NCBI GenBank assembly: GCA_964035795.1
Contig: OZ038320.1
Coordinates: forward strand, 8,206,671 to 8,270,670
Origin: Pterobdella sp. o SKG-2022
Lineage: Eukaryota > Annelida > Clitellata > Hirudinida > Piscicolidae
DNA length: 64,000 bases
Reading direction: 5' to 3'
The position numbers were made by a program, and so were the translations under genes. The notes below the pieces were generated by a model that did not search any database, was not told the origin of the DNA, and was given only the letters and a program-made list of their open reading frames with translations. Each line of letters starts with the position of its first letter. The first letter of the stretch is position 1. This document shows positions 1-13,114 of this stretch, one piece after another.

Positions 1-2881
1 ATGTATCACCGCAAGTAGATGGATTATCAAAATTTTTATATGAATCTTTTTTCTCAACAATATTACTTTCAAAATTTTCTTCACTCCCATCGGCGACACT
101 GAAGAATGTTTTTTCATTGGAAATTTTGGTATTTCTATCAAAACTCGTGTATGCTTGCATGTCATTAGAGAGCTGACAAGGCAGTGAACATGGTTTGAGG
201 CTAGTTTGTATACATGGAAAAATTTTTGAATCGATTCTTTTATTTGATGTTATCAAACTTTCATTTGTGATTCCATTATCGCAACACATGACGGAGATAT
301 GAGAAGTTGTGATGCTGTTCGGTGGTATCTTTTTGAACGTCGTTAAAGTGCTATTATTTTTGTTGCTTTTGGAATATGTAGAAGGGTTTAGAGAATAAGG
401 ATAAGGATTAAAACTTGCCAATATTTCATTTTTGCCGAGAAAACCATTTTTTTCACCGAATGAATTGATATCGAGCTCACTATTATAAATCTCAAATAGT
501 TCTCTTGGTGCTTCGTATATAGCAGTCGAAATATGGTTTTTGGGAACAGTTGTTTTGTCTTTATTGGAGACTAGTGAGTTGATTTGACATTCCTTTGAAA
601 TAATTGGGCGTTGAATTTGTTGGTAATAAGATTCTTGCTCATTTGCTTTGAAATTGTCGTTCATTTGTGCCACATGGCGGAAGTTTGTGTAGTAAGAAAC
701 ATATTCCGGTATAAGTTTTGTCTTTTTACTTATTTCTTTGTGCTCAGTTTGAGAGAATATCATGACATTATTCTCATCACAGTTGCTCGTGTCGGCTCCA
801 TGTATAGCATGGTTTTTACTACAAAACTCGATATTGTTCGTGTTTGAAAGGTTTTGTGGTTTTTTAGAAAAAATATCAAAAATTTTTCTATAAAAGTTGC
901 TTGAGATCGGTTGGGTTAATCCAAAATTTTTGATTCTACCATGATTGTTTTTAAAGACTTTTTTCTTGTCTATGGGGACTTTTTCATGCGCACAAGATAA
1001 CTTATCTTTGAAAGGAATGTAACATTGAGCTTCATCAAGGCGTGAAATGCAATTACTAGAAACCGTATCTGAAATGTGGAAAATTTTGTTATTTTTGCAT
1101 TTTTTCAATGGTTTGTTAGAAAGCAAATTGTTTTTAATTTTGTGTTTATCGAGGAACGATGATATTTTTGTTCCCTTTGTGAAATTTCCATTCGTAGTTA
1201 TTCCTTTTTCGGAAATCCTCCTGTATTCTTTAACAGCTTCCTCTATTCTGAAGTTGTTCTGAGTGAGATTATTTTTTTTTCCCTTTTCAGCTTTTCCAAA
1301 AGTTTTTCCAAATTTATTTGCACAGAAAGTTTTATTCAAAAAACTTTCGCAAGTTTTTTTTTTGAGTTTAAAATCATTCATTACGCCCTGTTTTGCATTG
1401 CATGCAATCAAATTATTTGCTTTTTTACCCTCAAAACCATCGGTTATTTTATCAAAGTTGTTCAAAGGGCTTTTACAGTTTTCATCGTTTTCAATTCTTC
1501 TATAATCGTGTTTTTTTACAAAATGTTCATAACTTTTTTTATACCGGGAGTCTTCTTTTGTATGATCCTTTTCATCCTCGTGGCTACCACTCTGATTCGT
1601 GTAATTGGAATTTATCACGTATTTTTGGTTGTAAAAAGAAGAGTTTGTGCTTAAAGACATTTTCAAAAGTTGTCTATGCGGCAAACAGACACTAGCTTTC
1701 CTCGGTAAAATATTGTATATTTTCGAAGTATCAGCTAAAACTTTGTTTGGTTCTATATGATTAGAAGAACCTTTTATTCGAAGATTTTGAAAATTATTTA
1801 AACAATTATGCTGTAATTCTGAGCAATTGTCCTTATCGAATGATGTTTTTTGGTTTTTATCAATGTTGCCTTCCTTTGAAATGTGCCCTCTTGTTTGCAA
1901 ATGATGGCATTTCGCATCTTCAGGGTCATGAAATCTATGAGACTCATTTACTTTTAAATAACCGATCCTCTTCGGGATTTTGTTCAGTATTTTAGAATAT
2001 ACTTTCGGAGTGAGAAAAACGAACTCGTTAGAAGTAGTTTCTTCCTCGATGAATCTTTTGTGGCTTTTCTCATTCCTCTTCTTCAACAGCCACATCCTTG
2101 CCTTATTAAAAGATGAAGGTTGCTTACCACTAGTCTCACTATAGTTACTCACGCTACTTTCCAGAAGTATTTTATTATTGCGGTTGTTTGAAGTGTTGGA
2201 ATGGTTATCAGGGAATGCAGTTTCATCACCATTGTTTTTATTTATTAGACTTCCACATTCGTAATTTCTCATTGCGTAATAACCTCCGTTTGGAGCTTTC
2301 GTCTTTGCACCAGAAACTTCATTATTTTCTACGTCGTTACTCAGAAGTTTACGGTGTTTGATTTTAGTCGAATGCTTTGAGAACATCAATTTGAAAACAA
2401 ATACAGATAAAACACCAAGAATAATAATGAAAAATAATAGGATTAAAAGAAGAGGAACAAAAAGAGATTGTGATGAAAGCGAGAGAACAAATTCAGAGTT
2501 AGTTGAGTTTGAGGAAGGTTTGTAATGAATGAGGGGGTGGTTCGCCAAGAAAGGAGACAACACGGGAGAAGAAAGGTAGAAGGATTGTTGGGGCAGAAGT
2601 GTGGTTGACAAAAATATTGAGATGTTACTTTTCGTTTTTATTGATATATTGTAAAAGTTTTGCTCTCCAAAACGATTTATTTGGCCCGAATTACTCAACT
2701 TCATAGATGTGGATTTGATGGAACGAAGGTGAAATGAAAAGGATTTTGATGATGGTTTTAACGCAGACGACGATGGAATATAAAACGGCAACTTTGAAGT
2801 TTCAATGAACATTTTTGATCGAAGTAAAAGAGCGTAAAAATGCTGAAATAAAACTTTTTGAGCATCGTCAAAAGTAAGAGG
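1..2881 (-). CDS. Type I membrane protein with very long cytoplasmic tail (3' part of gene, partial)
   Basis: I do not recognise this protein. The minus strand is open in one frame from position 2881 to the left edge (about 960 codons), which cannot be chance in DNA this AT-rich. An acceptor (AAAAG) sits just before 2881, and the exon opens in phase 0 with Pro-Leu-Thr-Phe. The first ~135 residues look extracellular, with Asn-Ile-Ser sites. A strong transmembrane helix rich in Leu, Ile and Phe follows at about residues 137-165 (bases ~2385-2470). It is followed by a Lys/His/Arg stop-transfer stretch and roughly 795 residues of Asn/Lys/Ser-rich, mostly disordered-looking tail with scattered Cys. 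No catalytic motif is visible. The stop codon lies off the window. It could be an adhesion or receptor protein; no function is claimed. Confidence 0.8.
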
Positions 2882-3157
2882 CTTTTGTTGACAATGAAAA
2901 ATGTTTTATTAAAAATTGATGTTTTTATAAAAAATAAAAAAAATTAAGTTTGGTTGGAGATGGTAATGTTTCATGACTTCAAGTTACAAAAATGCTCTAA
3001 TTTCAAACACGGAAAGCAAATTAAATATTGACGTGTGAATAAATTAACTATAAGTATGAAGATGAGTTAGTTTTAGAAACGCCAAAAGTAATATTCTCGA
3101 AATGGAGAAGTAATCGTGGCAATATGGATGTGAATAGATGTTTTGAGTCTTTATCAC

Positions 3158-3263
3158 ATCAACAAATTTCTCCATAAGTAAGCTTTTGCTTGAGAGTTTT
3201 TCGTTTTCTGCTGTGAAGCATGTTCTATTAAACGTTCCTTCACATGTTTGTAGCACTAGAGTT
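3158..3263 (-). CDS. Candidate upstream exon of the same membrane protein gene
   Basis: An acceptor (TTTCACAG) ends at 3264 and a donor (GAT|GTGATA) lies at 3157. With one leading base the exon reads open and ends in phase 0, exactly matching the phase-0 start of the exon at 2881. It encodes Cys residues and an Asn-Arg-Thr glycosylation site, consistent with an ectodomain. A further possible exon at 5106-5197 (acceptor CATACAG, weak donor AAA|GTCTTA) has the complementary phase and an Asn-Ile-Ser site. The donors are imperfect and no homologue is recognised. Confidence 0.4.
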
Positions 3264-3743
3264 CTGTGAAATTACAACGTAATATTTAGACCAAATAAAG
3301 AATTATTTCATAAAAATGGTTTGGACTATTAGAGCTTGTAAACTCAATTGAAACTTTTAAAAGATTGGAACTTTAATACTGCACGAGTCACTTTTCACAT
3401 AATTAGACATAGCTAGCCTTTAATTTTTAAAAAGAATGCCCTTAGTTTCCCTCACCACATACAAGTGCGCGTTTTAAAGTGGCATAAAAACTTGTATGTT
3501 CTCAAGAAAAGCTCAACGAAAAATCACTAAAAACTTCTACAAATGTTTTCAGAGTTATTTTATAAATAATTCCATTATTTTAAGACAAAAAAATTTTGAG
3601 TTTTTGAATGTTTGAAGTTTAAATTGAAAAAATCAGCATTAAAATATTTTTTAAATAAACAAAATTATGATGTAAAAGATAGAAAAATGCATAAATGATG
3701 GCTGTCCATGGAGATTCTCCTAGCACACAATGTACAACCTTAT

Positions 3744-4011
<268 letters not shown>

Positions 4012-5105
4012 GTGTATGGGCTGTACACTGGAAATGAGCTTACTCCAATGATGAATGGGAAATTGATGGAAAAGTGGTTGACATGATCAAGGGGTAGGTA
4101 TTAGCTTGGGTGGCTGGAGTCTGGATTGATGCTTGTATGCAGCTTCATTTAATAATCGGACCTCAGCGTGCAGTACATGAAGTTTTTCTGAGTCTCATCT
4201 TTTATGCGTATGATAGCATTTTGAAGCTAATAGGAATGCAGGAAAATATGTTTTAATGAAAGTTTATTTGCATCCGGTTTTAAAGTCTTCATAGTGGCTA
4301 AATTTTTTATTTCAAATATTAAAAAAATGTGAACAAGAAATAAATTATAAATTATGTTTTGTTTTGACTTAAAACACCTTGCTATAAAGGATTTTTTCAC
4401 GTGTAAAAATATTTTGAAAAATTTCGTTTAAAATAGAATCATTCATCAAGTGAAAACTATTCATGAAATTTGAGGCAAATAACTTTTTGAACTACGAAAC
4501 AACGTGTTGAAATGAAATATACACTTGTGAGGGTCGACTGATGGACGATGTGGGCGTCAAAATAATTGGTGCATTTTTTGCTTCCACTAATATAGCAAAG
4601 TTTTTATTTTTCAAAAAGCCGGCGTTTTAAAATTTAACTTTTTTCTATTCAAAAAAATTTAATTTGATATTTTTCAGCTTTCACTTGAAGGTTTTTGCTA
4701 CTTTTTCATCGAAATTAAATTTAGTTTCAACCTAATTAAATGCCTGCATGCATACATACACAGAGCCATTTGTTTCTAAACAATTGAGTTTGATGGCGTC
4801 TCTAAGAATATTTTTATGTTGATTTGCAATTCAATTTTTATCAAGCATCAGTTTGGTTCTATAATAATTGATCTTTTTTAAATCGTTTTGAAAACTTCGC
4901 ATACTTTCCTATATAGAATCATTTATTTCGTAATTAAACTTCAAAGCGAAGCAATAAAACAGAATGAAAAATGATTTCACCTTTTGATATATTCCTACGT
5001 TCAATTTCCTGCCAGTCTCACCGGCGACCGAATCTCACGCGCCAGGCTGAAGTCATCCAATCTCGCATTTTTTGTCTTATTATGTTACTTTATCGTGTTT
5101 AAGAC

Positions 5106-5197
5106 TTTCGAGGGCTGTAAATTGTGAAGCTTTCACTGGGAAATTTCCAGCGAACTTGGCACGCGAGTTTATTTGAGATGTTATTCAAAGGAAATTG
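5106..5197 (-). CDS. Weak candidate ectodomain exon (GC-richer island)
   Basis: This patch is clearly richer in G+C than its surroundings (4990-5197). On the minus strand it is open from an acceptor at 5198 to the GTCTTA donor and leaves two bases, which fits the exon at 3158-3263. Part of the same island is also open on the plus strand (about 4980-5127), so strand and coding status are both uncertain. It could instead be an old repeat. Confidence 0.22.
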
Positions 5198-6907
5198 CTG
5201 TATGAAGCTTAAAAAATAAGCACATGCACTGGCTAATGCAATCTTGCAGAAAATTAATGGGTGAGCTAACGATAAATTAAGTCTTAAAAGAAAAGTATTA
5301 TCGCCAATTTATCATATTCATCATCTAAATATTAAATGTTTTTTGAAAACAGTTTATTCAAAATTTACGCAAAGTTATTAGTAAGAACTGTGGAGAAATT
5401 AAATGCGATTTATCTTTCCAAAAATATTCTTAAAATGAACTTTTCACTGTTATGTTTTAAAATTAAAAAAATTTTTTTGGAACCAAATGTGCCTTAAAAA
5501 GCATAGAATGTTTTCAAATTTGTATACTTGATAAAAGCTTACCAAAAGCTTTGTATTATTATTTAGTTAATAAAAGTGTTTGATTCAAATCGTTTTTGTT
5601 AATAGTCTAGTTTAGTTAATTATAATGTATGCAATTAGAAAATCCCAACCTTCATTCAAATGAAAGAAAATAGTAAGTTTTCTTAGACATTTAAATATTC
5701 TTTGCTTTTCTATAATATTATTCAAACAAAAATATTTAAAATTTGAAATATGTTTAATGCTTATCGTTGCTCAATGATGCCGAAAGCCCATGCTTTCAGT
5801 GTCAACTGTGAATACCTTCAAGAAAAGCTAGTTCGGTTTGAAATCTTAAGAATTTGAAAATGTATCTATTTTAAATTCAAATAAAAATAGCAAATTAAAA
5901 AGATAACTTGTTGAGTTAGAGCTCTTGTATCTTTTTAGACAGAAAAATGGTACTTTTTCTCAATCGAAAATCAATTTCAACCCTCAAAGACAAGATTTAG
6001 AGATTATTTATTTATTCAACGATTTAACAACAGCATTCACTACAGCTAATAATATCATTGCCAATCTTACATTATTAAATTTATCCACGATTAAATTTTA
6101 CTTCCACGAAACATCACATCGCCACACTGAAGCACGTGACATTCTATTTATAACTCTCCTTTGCTCCTTCTCTCCCACAAAAAATTGATAGTTCAAGACG
6201 TTTTTACAATACTTTTTTTTATTTTCTAATTTTTTCTAACTTCAGCAAGATCAGTGATGATATATTAATTTATTCTTGTTATCAAACTATTATTTGTTTT
6301 TTCTTGTATTTTTTTCTCCTAAATATTTTTTAATTTTGCTTCATAATGAGAATGTTCCCGGTGCTTTTATTTTTCACAAAAAAAATTAATTAAATTCTTG
6401 TTTAGCTAAATCTCAAAAAATAGGTTTTGTGTTTTTTTTTGAAGGTTCCATTTCATCAATAATTAATTTCACTTGTTTTAATTAAAAATTTACTCGAATT
6501 TCAATATAAAGTAACATCATTTGACCTACGACCTTCTCTACGCGAAGAAAATTTTATTTGTCAATAAAGTTTGTTCCACTCTTAACATTCACAAAAAGGT
6601 ATATTTTTACTGTTTTTTGAATTGTTGAAAAAATCTTTATTTTGATCCGCAAGCCCCATTTTCGATTTCGATGCTAGATAGAAAGGTTTCAACAAGTTAG
6701 TATATTTTTATTTCGAGAATTTCATTGAATTTATTTTCAAAAACTAACTTTTTTAAATAATATCATAATCGGCCTTATTCATTAACAACAACAACAAAAA
6801 TTCTGCGAGCAGAGTATCAGTATTAACTGAACTTATATCTATTAGCATACAAACAACTCCAAAACTTAGCTAAGACCAAAAAATACATCAATAATGAAAT
6901 AATGAAA
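5198..6907. other. No gene seen
   Basis: AT-rich DNA with only short chance frames, for example 5925-6188 on the plus strand, which has no splice context or recognisable motif. It separates the left-hand membrane protein gene from the 3' end of the first spartin-like gene. Confidence 0.5.
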
Positions 6908-9900
6908 TCAATTGATAGGTTCTTTATTATTATTCTTGGTTTTCATGTTGTAGATGTAAAAAGTGATGAGGGAGCACTTGACTAGCGCATCACACAAGCC
7001 TGTCATCCTGGCGAAGGATGTGCCATCCAATGCGCTGCAAGGTGTTTCAACGCAATATAACTTTCAATAAAGCTTGCGTGGCAATTTTATTTCAATTTTT
7101 CAGTTCATTATTTCTATATTGCTTATTGTTATATTTGTATAAAATTGCTGTTAGATAAATGATGTTTTAATATAATTTTTTGATCAATAAGCGTTTTCAT
7201 GTAAAAATCCTTTTTAACTTTTGTTATAAAAAACATCAATAAATAAGAAAATAGTATAACTAAATTAAATTTTTTCAAAATTTTTAATATTTTCCACGAA
7301 ATAAATTTATTCTAGCTGGAAACAAAAAAATTTTAATTGCATAAAAAAAGTGAATATACAGTATATTAAAAAAAATTGTCTTTTTTCTAGCTGATTCTAT
7401 GAAGAGCTTTTTATATAGAAAAACTTGGAGTACAGAACTAGTATCCTCAACGAAGAGCGATAAGATTAAAGTAATAAACGACACTAGTTCAGCAATGGGT
7501 AAATATAAATGAAATAAATATATTTATATAAATATAAATAAACACTTAAATAAAAATAAAATTATATACTAAATAAAAAGAAAAATAAGTTTTTGAATTA
7601 CAGTCGAGTCATAACTAATTAATTATTTAAACATGGGAAGAGTATATTACCTTTTGCTTTTCGAAAATTTAGGATAATTGAATATATATTGAAATTCTGC
7701 ATTAAAAATTTCACTGAAACCTATAAAAGGTTTATGTTTCTCCTCATAAAACTTTAATGCCATTTCATCCTTCACCATGTCGCAAATGCATACAGAAATA
7801 AAACTCAATGTAATGTTTTTTCATAGGCATAGCAATAATTAAAGGTACCGTTCGAAACTAGGATCAATATACTATTTTATAGCTTCAATATTCATATGAT
7901 TCAGATGGCTTCTTCTAAAATAGAATTTGATTTTGAAAACCTCACTAAAAGACATGCGGTTGGTTTAAAAACAATTCGAAACAAAATCGAATGAGTTTCG
8001 GGGTGTTAGTGATTGTAGAGTGTATATTCGATCAAGAATTCAAAAATTTCATGGCTTAGAACATAGGGTTTTAAATGTTAGACATTTTTGTTTTACAACA
8101 GACTTTCTCTATGCCGTTTTCAAAATATTTTTTGAATCTATTTAAAAAAAACGTCTATTTGAAGCTTAAACTTTTGAATTTTAATGACTGATACTTTAAA
8201 ATTTTTAAAAAAATAAAAATATTTTAAAAATAGGTTATTAAATCTGATTAAATAAACTTATATAATAAAACGAATTAAATAAATTTTAAACACTACACTA
8301 ACTCTCTTTCACTTTCACCAACTGCCCACTTTTTAAGACATAGTTGGGCCTGGTATATTTTCTGTTCCAAAGTCATATTCTGCAAATTCGCTGTTGAAAC
8401 GTAAATTGGTTATGACCACAAATGAAACCCATTTATCGATCAGTTAAAATTGGAAAATAAATTTTTAAAGGTTATTGATCATTTAAGGTTTTGAAAATAA
8501 ATGCCCAAAGTGGTATTATTTGAAGTCTTACAAGGTTCTTCAAACTCATAGACTTGGTGTTTGCATTCAAGAACTTTGTCCCAAGCTGATTCTACCAGAT
8601 CATACTCATTGATATCCGAGAAGAAAGGTTCTGTAATCAAGGTCTTCTTTTCCACTTTGAAGTTGTACTTTGGAAGTAACAAGCCTAATCCACTTACAAT
8701 TTCCCCCAAACATTTGACTGCAAAGTTTTATCCTTTTAATCAGTGCTAAAACTGAATTTTCATTTTAAACTTTTTAATTAATTTTTGATTTGAAACATGT
8801 ATGTAAAAAACAAAATTTTATGAGATAGAAATAGTTTATATGAAAAAGATAAAATAAATCATGACAAATTAAATGCGAAAGTTTGTGTATAAAAATAATT
8901 TTCCCAGACGTTTCAAATTCAAACGAACTTTTTTGAGTTTTTTATAAATTCTTATTGAATACAGTAAAAATCTCCTCAAAAATACTTTTTAAGATGGCTT
9001 TCACATCAGTTTGGACCTCAAACTCGTTGGTGAATTTGGATGATTCTGACATAGAAGGCAGTGTAAAAACTCGCTTAAATTCGTTCAGAACATCTAAAAT
9101 TGTTTTGCTTTCATGATAATTTAGTCTCAAATAGTAAGAAAATTGAAACAGGTTTTTGATGCATGTTATTCAAATCATGGTTGAGGTGAAATTTTTCCAA
9201 AGTTTAATTTTTATGGAAATACTTTTACATTTATTTTATAAAACTCATTTATGAAGCTTAAAATGCCAACTTTTTAAAAAGCTCGCAACTTTATTCCACC
9301 ATTTTTGTTTCGTTTCATCTTCCAAATGTTTATTTTGGATGCGAGTAAGATGTTCTACTGAAAGAAAATATTCACGTCAAGTCTTCGCCACTCATGTCTC
9401 TCGAGAGAATAGGCCAAGAAGCAAATATTAAATTTTGAAATATTGAAAAATTTTTAGTGTTTATTTGTTCAATTAAAACCCGAGAATTTGAATTATAAAA
9501 TTTAAAAACCTTTGTTTTTCTTATCCAGTTTCTTCTGCTAATTTTATTGCAACCTATTAAGCAAAAATTTGACTAATTTGGAAAATTGTAAATTTACTTC
9601 GTTTTTGAGAACATTCAGGGAATTTAAAAGTTCTTGGAGAGATATGAATTGAGAATTGTAAATACTTATTTCGAAACCAACAAAAACATCTGAAATTTAG
9701 ATAGATTTCTAAATAGAAGATTACATAAAGACATTTTTATGGTATGATTTATATAAAGTTCAAAATAACTTTATGACAATAAAAACAGTGTAGTTTACTC
9801 ACTTTTCGTGTCTTCATAGAAATCTGGGAAGATGTACAAGTTATCCGTTTTGTAGACAAAGGTTGTGTTTTGTATAAGAGGGTAGAACGATGACCCTACC

Positions 9901-10649
9901 ACCAAGTAATGTTTCGGATAGCATCTCAGTTCTTGTGAAGTGGTATTCAACTCTTTATACATTAATATCAATAAATTACAATCGTCTTCTAATGGATAGA
10001 CATTGCCTTGGACTATTTGAAAGGTTCTTGGCACGTTTATCGAAAACAATACAGTTATTTTACCATTCGAATATGAGCTTTGAGGTCTTTCAATTTCACC
10101 AAAAATGTTATTAGCGTCATTGGGATCTTCAAGCAAGACTTTTCGAATTAGTTGTTTTCTGATAGAATTCTCATTGCTTGAAGTCGATTTTTTGCTTTTA
10201 GACAGTGCTTTTCTACTATAAAATCTTTTGTTATTTATTTCCTTCGTTGTTTTTAAAACTTGTAGTCGTGTTCCACCAAAGTTTTTTGGAATCATACCAA
10301 GATCTTGCAACATAACCCTTGACTGAAACTCTGAATATTTTTCCCATAGTTTAATTGCTTTTGATGACCGCTCATTCAGGTTGTTCTCTATTCCCTTTAA
10401 ATGTTTCAAAGAAATTTTAACATTTTCCGACTGATCAAGCCTTTCATCAAAAACCGCTTTATCCAAAACAGATGACAACTTTTTGAGGCGGGAAACTGCT
10501 TTCTTGTACATCTCGAAAGAATTATCATATTGGGCAAGTATTTCGTAAGTAAGAGCTTTGCATATATACATTCTTATCTCATATTGAAGAATATATAATT
10601 TTTTTTCTAAACTTTTGTCAACAACAAATTCTTCATTAAAGGTTACCAT
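6908..10649 (-). CDS. Spartin-like protein, copy A (MIT domain), 5 coding exons
   Basis: Exons on the minus strand: 10649-9803, 9093-8986, 8717-8532, 8390-8303 and 7034-6908 (stop TGA). Phases agree and the sum is 452 codons. Exon 1 has an MIT domain (about residues 15-100, with Ala-Gln-Tyr in helix 2 and Met-Tyr-Lys-Lys-Ala in its C-terminal half). A domain at about 195-280 matches the spartin middle region: Phe-Tyr-Pro-Leu-Ile corresponds to Leu-Tyr-Pro-Leu-Val, and Tyr-Ile-Phe-Pro-Asp to Tyr-Met-Phe-Pro-Asp in human spartin. Spartin binds ESCRT-III through its MIT domain and works on endosomes and lipid droplets. The C-terminal third is short, and I see no clear senescence domain. Exon 2 is uncertain: homologous codons upstream of 9093 remain readable but lack an in-phase acceptor. 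Start: the first ATG of the open frame. Confidence 0.68.
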
Positions 10650-13114
10650 TTTTATGAAAGAAAATCAGCTTATAAGCAAACTTAACCTCTTGTCCAAGTA
10701 TGAGTTATCGCCAATCTTGTTTACATATATTAAGTTCAGTTTTCATAAAATAAGTACGAACAAAAAATATTAATCTAGTTTTAGCCACATAAAACTTCGA
10801 ACTTTATTCTCAAATTTCATGGTATTAAAACTTCGAAGGATTTAAAACAGTAGCTAAATGTGCTAATGGAATTTAAAGAGTATTCATTGTTAAGCATGCT
10901 TTTATTTGAAAACTTTTGAAATATTTTAAAAAATAATTTAGTTTTTTGAATATTCTGGAATGAATTTATTACCTTTTTTTCGTTTTAAAGTTCAAATAGC
11001 TTTGTTAAATGATTTTATTTTACTAGTTTTTATCTGCAAAAAGTATATTTCACTCTTTGGCTTAGCTCATAGCTTATTATTTTATAATGTTGCTATGAAA
11101 AAACTTTAGGTCTTCAGATAGTAAGAAAACATCAAAACATTATTCTGAAGAATCGTTTTTACTGCGTTATTTTATTTAGGACATCTGGCTTAGTGTTTAA
11201 GCGGCTCCCTAAGTTATTGTTCAAGGATTCAGAGTATTAAAGAATCTTTTAGTAGTTTATATATTAAAAAATTTGACAACATATTAGAAGGACAGTTTAA
11301 TTATAAAGTACTAATAACTATAAAGGGTTTTTAAAGATAAAATGTACATATATTGTTTGTAATTTCAAAGTTATGCAATAATTACCGAAAAAATGGTCAA
11401 TAATGCTGATGTTACATGGAAATAAAACTTTTTTTTGCAATTTTTTTCTTTCATTTATTTCCAATGCTGAGATTTTTGTATTTCAAGTATTTTTGCGTGA
11501 TTTATAATGAAAAAATTTTTCTCAGATAAATTGTTATTTTTCAAGTTTACTCTTGAGATGAGTTTTTTATATACCTATCAAACTGAAAATCAAAAAGATT
11601 TATTTCAAAATGAACTTTTCTTTTCCAAGGAATTCAGAAAAAATTATTACTACTGAGACTGATGGATGATATTTTGAAATAAAATGAGTTTTTTTCAATT
11701 TTTATATATCACAAGTAATTGAAAGAATGGGATGATTAATTATCAATATCAATTATTTTGAAATTTCATCTACGATTTTTTTGTGGTCAAATGTTGAAAT
11801 GATAAACTCGATTTTATATTTTAAATGTAATTAAAGAAAAGTGAAAATTTTTGGAAATTTTTGATAGAATTTTTATTAGATATTTCATGTTATCTTCAAA
11901 AAAATCATATTTTGAATATTGAATGGACAAATCAAAAAATAAAACTTAAATTCTGAAATTTAATTTTATAATTTTTTAGCTAACTTGATCAAATTTGCTC
12001 CTAATTCCCATTTGTTGTTATTTTCTAATTTTGCAAGTGGCTAGCTTATGTGCCAGGCGACGATTTTAGAAAACATAAATCTTTTCTTGAAGGCAATATA
12101 CTGAACATAAAATCTCAAAGTTGTTTTAAATACTACAGATTTATTGAATCATCTATGAGGTAGAATGCAAGAAATTTTGAGTTTGCAAATTAATTCACTT
12201 AAGTTAGAAAATGTGTTTCATTTGTTCTTTTTCTTAAAAAACAAGAAATTTTATAGTTTCAGTTTTTTATGTCTTGTGATCTTTTTCAAAAGTCATCTCC
12301 ATTTCAGATATACAAAACGTTGATAAAAAAGAACAATAAAATCTGTTTCATATAAGTTTTCATTATCCATACGTTAAAAGTTTTAATATAGAATTTCAAT
12401 AAATTTGTACATTTAATCAAAAACCATATAAAATAATCAAGATAAACTTGAAAGCCACTCTGGCATTAAAAAGGAAGTCAAGCTTATTAAGTTTGGTGAG
12501 AAATAACACCCATGAAATTTTGATGCAAAATATTAAAAACATAAAATTAATTTTTCGACATAAGGTCTTGTGACTTGAAATAAACAGAATTAGTTTTATA
12601 AAGCGCTTCAGTCTAATCGAAATGCTTGGATAAAACTGCATGAATTTATGGAAAAAAGCTGAGCATGAAGCCATTGCTAAGTGGGCGTTACGCGGTCCAT
12701 TAGATTATTAAAATATGCAGTTTTTAAAAGGCATTTTCTCATGCAGTGGCTAATTAACGCAATAATTCATAAAGAATATAATCTAAAAATAACTGAGAAT
12801 GTTTTTTGTGAATGTTCAGTTGTAAAAAATAATCTACTTAGAATAAAATGAAGATAATTAAAGTTTATTTTACTTTTGGTTTGAAATAAATTATAAACAT
12901 TATTTTCTATAAACTCTAAGTTTTTCGAAATAAATTTTATAGGTAATGTAGCGTTGCATGCTTTAAATAAAAATTTAATCAATCAAAAAAACGAAAATGT
13001 TGAGTTATTTGTAATTGAAACAGTTTAAAAAAGTTGAAAACACCGTAAAAATAACTATTTTTTTCAAAAATACAATTTGTAACCAAAAACTTAGATTTTA
13101 CTTTTGTCAAACTT
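10650..13114. other. Intergenic between spartin-like copies, no gene seen
   Basis: About 2.5 kb of AT-rich sequence between the start of copy A and the stop of copy B. Short frames at 12417-12674 and 12767-13185 have no splice support and no recognisable motif, and the latter overlaps the true last exon of copy B in another frame. It must contain the copy A promoter and the copy B 3' UTR, but I could not place either. Confidence 0.5.

Noticed and set aside
9890..10114. Plus-strand frame repeated at 15135-15332
   Set aside because: Antisense shadow of the conserved spartin-like exon; the repetition simply reflects the near-identical patch.
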